64,000 nt of DNA from Rikenella microfusus (GTDB lineage: Bacteria; Bacteroidota; Bacteroidia; Bacteroidales; Tenuifilaceae). This document shows, in pieces, positions 57,717 through 64,000 of the stretch. The stretch's first letter is position 1, and every line of letters begins with the position of its first letter. Location of the stretch: NCBI GenBank assembly GCA_020722565.1, contig DYKO01000003.1:150617-214616 (forward strand), given 5' to 3'. The position numbers and the translations under genes are program-made. The notes beneath the pieces are model-generated. The model did not search any database and was not told where the DNA came from. It worked only from the letters and a program-made list of their open reading frames with translations.

Positions 57717-58087
57717 TCCAGAGCGTTCCCTCTTTATCCTTCGCTAAAGATGTGACGTGGCGGTGGGGGAACTTTCCGGGGGAGGGGCTTCCCTGATAGG
57801 TTTTAAATTTGGCACCGTCGAAGCGCATTAATCCTTTCTGGGTGGCAATCCAGATTAGACCGTACTGATCCTGAATTATATCGGTGAATTCATATGAGCA
57901 ACCCCCATCCCTATCATAGTAGTTTTTGAACCTAGCATAATCATTTTGTTCTATTCGCCGAAAGTATATATCATTATGAGAATGAAGGGGATGGCAGATA
58001 ATAAGTAGTTAAAGAATTGCAAGTAAATGGTGATGGTATTTTTTACTAATGAAATAGGAATTGGTAACACAAGTGCAGAACTGCATA

Positions 58088-59284
58088 TTAGGTTTTGTTA
58101 GGATTTACATCAGGTTTAATAAATATCTCTTTAAAAAAGGAGAGCAAAACCCTATATGCAGTGCCCATTGCACTTTCCGATGGGTTAAAGTCGGGGCGGT
58201 GCAGCTGGGGTTCATTGACCTCGCCATTTCCGGAACCAATCCGGAAAAGAACGGAGGGTACCCTATTGCTGAAGTAGGCAAAGTCGTCGGTTGTCATACG
58301 TGGAGGAAGGCTCACCACATTTTTTTGGCCAATTTCCCTGATGGCACAGGTGGTAAGCAGGTTAACCAAATCGGGATTATTGTAAATTGATGGATAGCCC
58401 TTTTTGATATCTACCTGACAGGATGCCCCCTGTGACTCGGCAGTGTTTTGTGCAATTTGAGTGATTAGTTGATGGGCCTTCGTGCGCCACTCCTCGTCCA
58501 TGGTGCGGAAGGTACCCGAAATGCTCACCTCATTAGGGATTATGTTGGTGGCCCCCAGTGCATTAACGCTTCCAAACGAGAGAACGGTTGGAATAAGCGA
58601 TGGAGTTTTTCGGCTTACCAGGGTTTGAAGGTTGACCAGAATTTGTGCAGCGCAAATAACAGGATCAATTAAAAGATGCGGTAGAGCGGCATGACCACCC
58701 TTCCCCTTTACGGTAAGGTAAATTTCATCGCCCGATGCCATGTATCGCCCCGAACAAACTCCAATTTTTCCAACCCCAAGTTCCGGAAGCACGTGCACCG
58801 CAAAAAGGGATTGAAAGTTTAATTTTTTGAAAAGTTCGGTTTGGGTAATGGCAAGGGCTCCCCCCGGTAGCTGCTCCTCGCCCGATTGGAATATGGCAAT
58901 AAATCGTCCATTAAGTTTATCAACAATTTTGTTGAGCGATAATGTTATGCCCATTGCAATGGCCATATGCAAATCGTGACCACAGGCGTGCATTACCCCG
59001 TTATGTGCTGAGGCAAATTCAAGACCGGTGCTTTCGGTTATCGGTAGCGCATCGAGTTCGGCACGCAACCCAATGTTAGGGCCGTCTGCCTTTCCCTGAA
59101 CAATTGCAGCAAAGCTGTTGTGAACCCCAAAGGGCTCAATGCGGATACCTGCATCGCTTAAAATCGATTTAATGTAGGCGGCAGTTTGTACCTCCTGAAA
59201 CGACAGCTCGGGATGCTGATGGATATGCCTTCGAAAGGCAATCATCAATTTATTTATATCACTTTGGTCATTGGGTTCAATCAT
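58088..59284 (-). CDS. M20-family amidohydrolase (N-acyl-amino-acid hydrolase type)
   Basis: A 398-residue metallohydrolase of the M20D group (IAL/HipO-like), which removes acyl groups from amino acids or auxins. Metal and catalytic motifs are HQHPELSFQE, GLRAELDALPI, HACGHDLHMAIAMG (Cys/His ligands), FQSGEEQLPGGA (general-base Glu) and DDFAYFSNRVPSV. The lid/dimerisation domain is about 185-300 (KGKGGHAALPHL). No signal peptide. Its start overlaps the stop of the TauE/SafE-like gene by 4 nt (ATGA), so both are coupled. Confidence 0.92.
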   Translation of the reverse strand: MIEPNDQSDINKLMIAFRRHIHQHPELSFQEVQTAAYIKSILSDAGIRIEPFGVHNSFAAIVQGKADGPNIGLRAELDALPITESTGLEFASAHNGVMHACGHDLHMAIAMGITLSLNKIVDKLNGRFIAIFQSGEEQLPGGALAITQTELFKKLNFQSLFAVHVLPELGVGKIGVCSGRYMASGDEIYLTVKGKGGHAALPHLLIDPVICAAQILVNLQTLVSRKTPSLIPTVLSFGSVNALGATNIIPNEVSISGTFRTMDEEWRTKAHQLITQIAQNTAESQGASCQVDIKKGYPSIYNNPDLVNLLTTCAIREIGQKNVVSLPPRMTTDDFAYFSNRVPSVLFRIGSGNGEVNEPQLHRPDFNPSESAMGTAYRVLLSFFKEIFIKPDVNPNKT

Positions 59285-59649
59285 TTTCCAAAGATCATCT
59301 TAATGGATATTAAAAGTATAAAAAAGCCAAATATCTTTTTAAGAGTATCGGCAGAAATTGATATGGAAATTTTTGATCCGAAGTAGCTACCCACCACAAC
59401 ACCAATCATGAGTATGGTAGCAAGTTTTAAATCGATAAAGCCTGCTTGGTAGTAGTTAACCACAGCAAAAATGCCAACGGGAAAAAGTAGCACCATCAGG
59501 CTTGTTCCCTGAGCCTGATGCTGCGAAAAGTTGAGCAGGTAAATCAAGGCTGGAACTATGATAATACCACCACCCAAACCCAGAGCACCCCCAACAAATC
59601 CGGCAAAAAAGCCGATAAGCAAAAGTAAAAGTAGGTCCGGAACAGTCAT
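59281..59649 (-). CDS. Half-size TauE/SafE-family membrane protein
   Basis: From the ATG at 59647-59649 the product has 122 residues and four predicted membrane helices. The family motif GFFAGFVGGALGLGGGIIIVPALIY opens the protein, and GSYFGSKI lies near its end. Full TauE/SafE anion exporters have about 250 residues with two such halves, so this one would have to dimerise. The frame extends upstream to 59769 without homology, across promoter-like sequence, so I reject the longer start. Substrates of the family include sulfite, sulfoacetate and other organic anions; nothing here shows which. It is coupled to the M20 gene. Confidence 0.83.
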   Translation of the reverse strand: MTVPDLLLLLLIGFFAGFVGGALGLGGGIIIVPALIYLLNFSQHQAQGTSLMVLLFPVGIFAVVNYYQAGFIDLKLATILMIGVVVGSYFGSKISISISADTLKKIFGFFILLISIKMIFGK

Positions 59650-59664
59650 ATCAAAAGATTTTAA

Positions 59665-59672
59665 CAAATATA
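59665..59672 (-). promoter_or_regulatory. Putative -7 element of the TauE-M20 pair
   Basis: The minus strand reads TATATTTG, an exact TAnnTTTG, about 15 nt before the 59649 start, which supports the shorter gene model. The -33 element is not clear. Confidence 0.4.
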
Positions 59673-59712
59673 GCCATGTTTTGGAATGCTTATTAAAAGT
59701 AAATGCACTACA

Positions 59713-59747
59713 TTTGAAATACTTTTCAATTGACAATAATATATTTG
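59713..59747 (+). promoter_or_regulatory. Putative promoter of the DUF1573 gene
   Basis: TTTG at 59713-59716 and TATATTTG at 59740-59747, 23 nt apart, with the ATG at 59781. It lies downstream of a longer in-frame start at 59730, which argues against that start. Confidence 0.5.
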
Positions 59748-59780
59748 CATAAATCAAAGTATAACTCAAAAATTTGGATT

Positions 59781-60875
59781 ATGAAAAGATTTTTTCTTTC
59801 CCTTTTTGCAATTAGCATAGCTGCAATGGCAATTGGGCAAAATCAGGTTCCAAAAATATCGTTTAAAACTAGCACGTACGATTATGGGAAAATAAAGGAA
59901 GAGAGTGGTATTGCTAATTATTCCTTTGAGTTTACTAATACAGGAAAAGCACCGCTCATTATTCAACGAGTAGCCACATCGTGTGGGTGTACAACTCCAG
60001 AATGGCCTCGGGAGCCAATTGCACAGGGGAAGTCAGGAAAAATTACAGTAGGATATAATCCGGCAGGCAGGCCAGGGCCTTTTGCCAAGACTATAACGGT
60101 TTACTCGAATGCTGAAACACCTATGGTGGTACTTCAAATTAAAGGAGATGTTCAACCCCGCGAGAAAACTATTGATGAAATATACGTAACCCCCATGGGA
60201 GAGGAGCTCCGCTTCGAAAAAATACATTTTAATTTGGGGCGAATTTTCCTGGGCAAAACCCATAACGATACCATTAGATTTCTAAACAAATCATCAGCAC
60301 CCGCAACGGTTAAGGCAAATACGCAAGGTTTTGCATTTATGACTGTAAGGGTTGTACCCGAAGTTGTGAAACCCAATCAGATTGGTTCAATCATCTTAAC
60401 ATATGATCCAAACAAGCGCAATGATTGGGGATTTGTGGTTGATAGGTTTATTATTTCGATTAACGATAAGGCAATAAATAACAGTCCGCTTACCATAACC
60501 GCCAGCATTGAAGAGGATTTTTCATCGCTTAAGGAAACTGATCTGGCTAAGGCTCCAAGGGTTGAATTCAATACCACCAGTTACGATTTTGGTAGTGTTA
60601 CCGAGGGGACCCCAGTCCAGTACGATTTTATTATTAAGAACATAGGAAAGTCCGATTTGATTATACGCAAAATTAAGGCTAGCTGCGGTTGCACCACTGT
60701 AACCCCCTCAAAAAGTGTACTTAAACCCGGCGAATCTACTGAACTTTCGGCTTCGTTTAGAACATCTGGTTACTCAGGACGACAAGGCAAAACCATTACG
60801 GTGATCACCAACGATCCCAAAAATCCTACCATGATACTTCGTATGACAGGAAATGTAAATAAGAAGAAAGAGTAA
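59781..60875 (+). CDS. Secreted DUF1573 protein
   Basis: 364 residues from the ATG at 59781. The signal peptide 1-20 ends AAMAIGQ. There are two copies of the DUF1573 (ASH/MSP-like beta-sandwich) domain, at about 25-120 and 265-364. Each carries the diagnostic cysteine block, VATSCGCTTPEWP in the first and IKASCGCTTVTPS in the second, together with FEFTNTGKAPLII or FIIKNIGKSDLII and the end VYSNAETPM or VITNDPKNPTM. A middle domain (about 130-240) has a similar fold without the Cys pair. Periplasmic or surface role unknown; DUF1573 proteins are abundant in Bacteroidota. A terminator follows. Confidence 0.88.
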   Translation: MKRFFLSLFAISIAAMAIGQNQVPKISFKTSTYDYGKIKEESGIANYSFEFTNTGKAPLIIQRVATSCGCTTPEWPREPIAQGKSGKITVGYNPAGRPGPFAKTITVYSNAETPMVVLQIKGDVQPREKTIDEIYVTPMGEELRFEKIHFNLGRIFLGKTHNDTIRFLNKSSAPATVKANTQGFAFMTVRVVPEVVKPNQIGSIILTYDPNKRNDWGFVVDRFIISINDKAINNSPLTITASIEEDFSSLKETDLAKAPRVEFNTTSYDFGSVTEGTPVQYDFIIKNIGKSDLIIRKIKASCGCTTVTPSKSVLKPGESTELSASFRTSGYSGRQGKTITVITNDPKNPTMILRMTGNVNKKKE

Positions 60876-60883
60876 ACAAAAAA

Positions 60884-60905
60884 GCCGGATAAAACCGGCT
60901 TTTTT
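60884..60905 (+). terminator. Rho-independent terminator after the DUF1573 gene
   Basis: GCCGG (60884-60888), loop ATAAAA, CCGGC (60895-60899), then six T residues. It lies 8 nt after the stop. Confidence 0.88.
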
Positions 60906-60935
60906 ACTGATAATGATTACGGGAAGCCCATGCTA

Positions 60936-60949
60936 ACCATAATTATGGT
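60936..60949. repeat. Perfect 14-bp palindrome in a gene-free stretch
   Basis: ACCATAATTATGGT is perfectly self-complementary. It stands alone between the DUF1573 terminator and the recombinase remnant, with no gene close enough to assign it as an operator. The rest of 60906-61063 shows nothing I can support. Confidence 0.4.
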
Positions 60950-61063
60950 GGAAAGTATTACAGCGTAAGGAAAAATTACCTCTTGGCAACCAGTTTTTCA
61001 TGGCCATTACTATTGCTGAAACAGGTTTATCCTCCTTAATGCTTTAGTACATGGTCGGGTTAA

Positions 61064-61273
61064 TCAAACATATATTATTTATGCAAAAATAAAAAAACAG
61101 TAACCCTGCATTGGCTCAGGCACAGCTATGCTACTCATTTGCTTGAAGCAGGGACTGATTTACCTTATATTCAGGAATTATTAGGACATAAGAGTTCGAA
61201 GACCACAGAAATCTATACCCATGTTTCGCAGAACAGCTTGCAAAAAATTAAAAGCCCGTTTGATGATTTATGA
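61064..61273 (+). pseudogene. Tyrosine recombinase C-terminal remnant
   Basis: An uninterrupted frame with no usable start gives about 60 residues of integrase C-terminus from [19 protein letters not shown] to a stop at 61271-61273. Present are box II (HWLRH), LLGHKSS and the nucleophile region TTEIYTHVS, followed by a normal end (KIKSPFDDL). The N-terminal core-binding domain, the first catalytic Arg and the Lys are missing, and upstream sequence reads as unrelated A+T-rich DNA. It is therefore a truncated XerD/IntI-like recombinase. It lies 128 nt before an A+T-rich gene flanked by attC-like sequence, which suggests decay of the element that brought that gene. Confidence 0.82.
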
Positions 61274-61308
61274 AATATTTTAATTTTGAATCAATAACCC
61301 TTATCAAA

Positions 61309-61377
61309 GGTACGGTTATACACCCAGAATAGATGTATATCACTACTTTTGGTACGGTTATAAACGAGTTAGTTGCA
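61309..61377. repeat. Direct repeat and attC-like right end before the cassette gene
   Basis: GGTACGGTTATA occurs twice (61309-61320 and 61351-61362), 42 nt start to start. The second copy runs into AACGAGTTAGTTGCA. GTTAGTTGCA (61368-61377) is the exact inverse of TGCAACTAAC at 62556-62565, just after the next gene, so the gene lies between matching core-like boxes. Confidence 0.55.
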
Positions 61378-61400
61378 ATTTTTGAAAAAAATTTACAATA

Positions 61401-62552
61401 ATGAGAAAAACAATTTTATCAGTAACTGCAATGATTGTTATAATCATAATAACATATCTCCTATATTGTAATTCTGAACAATTATATAAAATTCACGGAA
61501 ATTCAAACTGTTCGTCATTCTTACTCAATGTGAATGACACAATATTGGTTGGACACAATCTTGACGACTATATTGAAGTGCCAGGAGCTATCTTTATTAA
61601 TAAAAAAGGTGTAAAAAAAGAGAATGTCAGCTGGATGGATTTCACAAGCTTTTGCGCAAAGAAAAAATCCATTCCACGAATTCAATGGACATCACAATAT
61701 GGTTCTGTTACCTATAATACATGGGGAAAAGAGTTTATTGACGGAGGCATGAATGAAGAAGGCCTGTACATTGGTGAAATGACAATGTTTGGAACTAAGT
61801 GGAGCGGAACAGGGAATCCTGCTCTTCACCACCACTTTTTCATGCAATACATTCTTGATAATTTTAAAACAGTTCAGGAAGCACTGGATAATATGTCTAA
61901 AATTGATATTGACGGGCATTGTCAATGGCATTATTTTTTAGCAGACAAAACAGGCAGTACCGCTATTATTGAGCTTGTCGATGGTCAAATGAAACTATAC
62001 AAAGACAAAGACATGCCTGTAAAAGTATTATGCAATAGGGCTTATCAAAAAGAATTAAAACTGATTCCGGGGAACGACAGCATTTATAATAAAATGATTG
62101 AAAACGAATATGTTTCAAAAGACTTGCGTTTTATGCTGGCATCGAAAATGATTAATGAATTTGACCCGAAAAATGAAACTTCATTAGTCAATTATGCATT
62201 TTCTATTCTTAAAAAAGTGGATATGGGAAATAATAAATGGTTGGTTGTATATGATTTAAAAAATACACGAATGTTTTTCTGTACTAGTATAGGTCAAGAA
62301 GTGAAATATATTGATTTTAATTCATTTGATTTTGAATGTAAGACACCTATAAAATTATTTGATATTAATTCAAACCTTTCAGGTAAAGTTTCTGGAAATT
62401 TCTTTAATTACTCAGAAGAAATAAATAAAGAATTCGTTAATAAAAATTTTGAGAATATTGATTTTGGATTTATTGGAAATCTATTATTTAAAGATAGATA
62501 TAAAAATAAAATTAATAAATATGCGAATTCCTTTGAATGTATTAAGAAATAA
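61401..62552 (+). CDS. Choloylglycine-hydrolase-like (Ntn) amidase, probably a cassette gene
   Basis: A 383-residue protein of the Ntn-hydrolase linear-amide (penicillin V acylase/bile-salt hydrolase/acid-ceramidase-like) superfamily. An N-terminal anchor (about 5-22, AMIVIIIITYLLYC) precedes the chain. Nucleophile candidate is Cys in NSNCSSFLLN, normally exposed by cleavage. HNLDDY supplies the conserved Asp, and DGGMNEEGLYIGEM the Asn/Glu region. Codon use is strongly A-ending with many Lys/Asn/Ile, unlike the flanking genes, which suggests recent transfer. It lies between GTTAGTTGCA and an attC-like hairpin, with a recombinase remnant upstream. The substrate is unknown; beta-lactam, acyl-homoserine-lactone or conjugated-amide hydrolysis are family options. 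Confidence 0.78.
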   Translation: MRKTILSVTAMIVIIIITYLLYCNSEQLYKIHGNSNCSSFLLNVNDTILVGHNLDDYIEVPGAIFINKKGVKKENVSWMDFTSFCAKKKSIPRIQWTSQYGSVTYNTWGKEFIDGGMNEEGLYIGEMTMFGTKWSGTGNPALHHHFFMQYILDNFKTVQEALDNMSKIDIDGHCQWHYFLADKTGSTAIIELVDGQMKLYKDKDMPVKVLCNRAYQKELKLIPGNDSIYNKMIENEYVSKDLRFMLASKMINEFDPKNETSLVNYAFSILKKVDMGNNKWLVVYDLKNTRMFFCTSIGQEVKYIDFNSFDFECKTPIKLFDINSNLSGKVSGNFFNYSEEINKEFVNKNFENIDFGFIGNLLFKDRYKNKINKYANSFECIKK

Positions 62553-62555
62553 AAC

Positions 62556-62690
62556 TGCAACTAACAACGGGTATAAAACATAGCGGTTGCAGGGGTTTGC
62601 GAGTGGTTCAGCACGCAATAAATTCTATATTGGTGAATAGTGATTCAGCTCCAAACTCCGCTCCGTTTAATACCCGCAACCGTTAGCGTT
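62556..62690. mobile_element. attC-like recombination site
   Basis: An imperfect 135-nt palindrome starting 4 nt after the gene. Outer boxes are CTAAC (62561-62565) and GTTAG (62682-62686). An unequal spacer follows (3 against 6 nt), then inner arms GGGTAT-a-AAAC-at-AGCGG (62569-62586) pairing with CCGCT-cc-GTTT-a-ATACCC (62658-62675). A further GTTTG/CAAAC pair lies inside. The bipartite R-box/spacer/L-box plan with extra-helical bases is that of integron attC sites. The boxes deviate from the strict RYYYAAC/GTTRRRY form. Confidence 0.6.
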
Positions 62691-62780
62691 CATTGTAAAA
62701 CCACGACATCATGACACATAAATTTTCTCCATACACTCAAAACTTAATTCCTTATATTTAAAAAGATTAATTAATACACC

Positions 62781-63668
62781 ATGGATTATAGAGATACAGT
62801 TTTTATTGCAGTTGCAGAAAAACTTAGCATTTCAAAAGCAGCAAACGAATTAAATATTAGTCAGCCAGCTGTTACGCGGCACATTAAAGAGTTGGAAGAT
62901 CGCTATAAAACAAATCTTTTAGAGCGCAAGGGCAACAAAATATACCTGACGAAGGCGGGAGAAAAGGTGTATAATGCTTTTAAAGCAATTGCACAACAAT
63001 ATCGCGAACTTGATTTTGAAATCGGACAATTGCAAGATAGTATTTCAGGGGAGTTTAAAATTGGGGCAAGTTCAACCATTTCACAATATGTTATTCCTAA
63101 GGTAATTGCATCATTTCATAAACGGTATCCCAAAATCCAGATTTTCCTGATGAACGGGAATTCCTTTGAAGTAGAAAAATTGCTGTTGGATAATCAGGTT
63201 GATGTTGCTATGGTTGAAAACTATTCATCGCAATCGGGTATCAGATATATCGATTTTCTGCATGATGAACTTATTGTGGTTACCGGAGGGAACAGTGTTT
63301 ATGCTAAACACGAAAGCATTAGCAAAGATGATTTGTCCAAAATACCCTTGGTTGTTCGGGAACAAGGATCAGGAACCTTGGAGGTGATAAAGCAAATTTT
63401 CGCTCAACAAAATATTAGCTTTGAAAATCTCAATACGCTTGTTCATTTGGGTAGTACCGAGTCAATTAAAAATTTTTTGCAAGAATTCGACGGTCTCGCT
63501 ATAGTCTCTGAAAAAGCAGTTCAAAACGAACTCTACCTGAAAACACTTGTAAAACTTAATGTAATTGGATTTTCTATCCCACGAAAACTTCGTATTGCCT
63601 ATAAGCAAGGACACAAAAGCCGTCAAGTTGATTTATTTGAAGATTTTTTATTTCATTATAACTTTTAG
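62781..63668 (+). CDS. LysR-family transcriptional regulator
   Basis: A 295-residue regulator. The N-terminal winged HTH reads AEKLSISKAANELNISQPAVTRHIKELEDRYKTNLLERKGNKIYLTKAGE. The C-terminal periplasmic-binding-like effector domain (about 90-290) contains GEFKIGASSTISQYVIPKV, typical of the CysB/CbbR-like branch. The gene after it starts about 75 nt downstream in the same direction and encodes a YeiH-family transporter. That pairing is common, and the regulator probably controls it, as YeiE controls YeiH in enterobacteria. The effector is unknown. Confidence 0.92.
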   Translation: MDYRDTVFIAVAEKLSISKAANELNISQPAVTRHIKELEDRYKTNLLERKGNKIYLTKAGEKVYNAFKAIAQQYRELDFEIGQLQDSISGEFKIGASSTISQYVIPKVIASFHKRYPKIQIFLMNGNSFEVEKLLLDNQVDVAMVENYSSQSGIRYIDFLHDELIVVTGGNSVYAKHESISKDDLSKIPLVVREQGSGTLEVIKQIFAQQNISFENLNTLVHLGSTESIKNFLQEFDGLAIVSEKAVQNELYLKTLVKLNVIGFSIPRKLRIAYKQGHKSRQVDLFEDFLFHYNF

Positions 63669-63691
63669 CTATTGTAAATCACTATTTGGCA

Positions 63692-63723
63692 TTTGCTTTA
63701 ATTATAAACATCGGGTACTTTTG
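63692..63723 (+). promoter_or_regulatory. Promoter of the YeiH-family gene
   Basis: TTTG at 63692-63695, 20 nt, then TACTTTTG at 63716-63723, an exact fit to the Bacteroidota promoter form, 19 nt before the ATG. Confidence 0.6.
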
Positions 63724-63742
63724 CAACCATAAAAGTATTCGA

Positions 63743-64000
63743 ATGAGAACTATAAAAATATTTAACAGCTTTATTGGTGTCGAGAATAGTGTTAATGACT
63801 ACAAATGGTTGTATTTAATTATTATCTCTGCCTGTCTTCTGCCTTTTATTTCGCCGGCAATTGCATTATTTATCGGCTTAGTGCTATCTTTTGCAGGGTT
63901 GAGGCACGAAAACATTCAAAAATACACATCCAAAACTGCAAGCATCCATTGTTTTAATGGGGTTTGGAATGAGTATGAGTGCCGTAATTTCAGCTTCAAA
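63743..64000 (+). pseudogene. YeiH-family (UPF0324) putative sulfate exporter, frameshifted and cut by the window edge
   Basis: From the ATG at 63743 the product opens with a short soluble stretch and two membrane helices (WLYLIIISACLLPF, SPAIALFIGLVLSFAG), as in the YeiH family. After KYTSK the frame degrades into hydrophilic residues. One base over, the family sequence continues cleanly as KLQASIVLMGFGMSMSAV. The shift falls at the A4 run 63932-63935 and would be repaired by removing one A. The rest of the gene is outside the window. Pseudogene or sequence error cannot be decided here; it is the second locus in this window with homopolymer frameshifts. Confidence 0.7.

Larger units (their letters stand above)
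55508..58008 (-). pseudogene. Reg_prop/Y_Y_Y-SpoIIE phosphatase gene broken by frameshifts
   Basis: Read across three frames, the locus encodes one protein of about 830 residues: a beta-propeller sensor (Reg_prop repeats such as QDQYGLIWIATQKGLMRFDG, DKEGTLWIATKAGLYTYN, DADGNMLFGTHQGF), a Y_Y_Y domain, a membrane helix and a SpoIIE/PP2C phosphatase. The frame changes near 57640-57660, in the C/T/A homopolymer region CCCTTTTCGGAAAACCC, and again near 56634-56656, inside the Y_Y_Y domain (WLDGFEDSL stop; KRTLPVTP in the next frame). Upstream of 57828 the reading continues back to a stop at 58009-58011 without an ATG, through a signal-peptide-like stretch (LLIICHPLHSHND), so the start is also lost or shifted. 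Either a decaying gene or indel errors in the sequence would explain this. Confidence 0.75.

Noticed and set aside
1..64000. CRISPR arrays, rRNA and tRNA genes
   Set aside because: No regularly spaced direct repeats and no rRNA or tRNA-like conserved segments were seen on reading; a dedicated tRNA scan would settle the tRNA question.

Overview
The window looks like a Bacteroidota chromosome, most likely from the Bacteroidales/Marinilabiliales side. The main evidence is a complete type IX secretion core (PorP/SprF-like protein followed by GldK, GldL, GldM and GldN), a GldA-type ATPase, giant N/T/G-rich secreted proteins, DUF1573 and Reg_prop/SpoIIE proteins. Promoter-like sites also fit the Bacteroidota form (TTTG, about 20 nt, TAnnTTTG). 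Shine-Dalgarno sequences are mostly absent. I found no rRNA gene, tRNA gene or CRISPR array.

Layout. 1-3.9 kb (minus): a probable four-gene operon for a HAD phosphatase, a glutaminyl cyclase lipoprotein, aspartase and a membrane protein cut by the window edge. 4.0-9.5 kb (plus): MeaB GTPase, ThiF-like E1 enzyme, riboflavin synthase, an orphan histidine kinase, GldA and a membrane-anchored coiled-coil protein. 10.1-29.6 kb: two tandem paralogous genes for secreted proteins of 3165 and 3149 residues, separated by two copies of a dispersed palindromic repeat. 29.8-31.4 kb (minus): GalM, FtsB, ThiS, then another dispersed repeat. 31.8-36.5 kb: a nucleotidyltransferase-fold protein with an altered active site, RadA, a COG2509-type FAD protein and a double-ATPase ABC protein. 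36.5-42.6 kb: PBP1A (minus), then TopA and a ureohydrolase-like protein that lacks most metal ligands. 42.9-49.0 kb: porP-gldKLMN, closed by a bidirectional terminator. 49.1-51.8 kb: ManC (minus) and MlaE/MlaF lipid transport.

51.8-55.4 kb is a sulfur-redox block. An FNR-like regulator with four FNR-spaced cysteines is divergent from sulfide:quinone oxidoreductase, DUF1641, a TusE-type single-cysteine DsrC homologue and a DsrE-family protein. An exact FNR-type box (TTGAT-N4-ATCAA) lies between them. The likely job is redox-controlled sulfide oxidation or detoxification, with sulfane sulfur passed through the relay proteins.

55.5-64.0 kb is less orderly. It holds a Reg_prop/SpoIIE phosphatase gene broken by frameshifts, an M20 amidohydrolase overlapping a half-size TauE/SafE gene, and a DUF1573 protein. 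Then come a tyrosine-recombinase remnant and an A+T-rich Ntn-hydrolase gene followed by an attC-like hairpin, which together resemble an integron-type cassette. The window ends with a LysR regulator and a YeiH-family transporter gene that shows a homopolymer frameshift.
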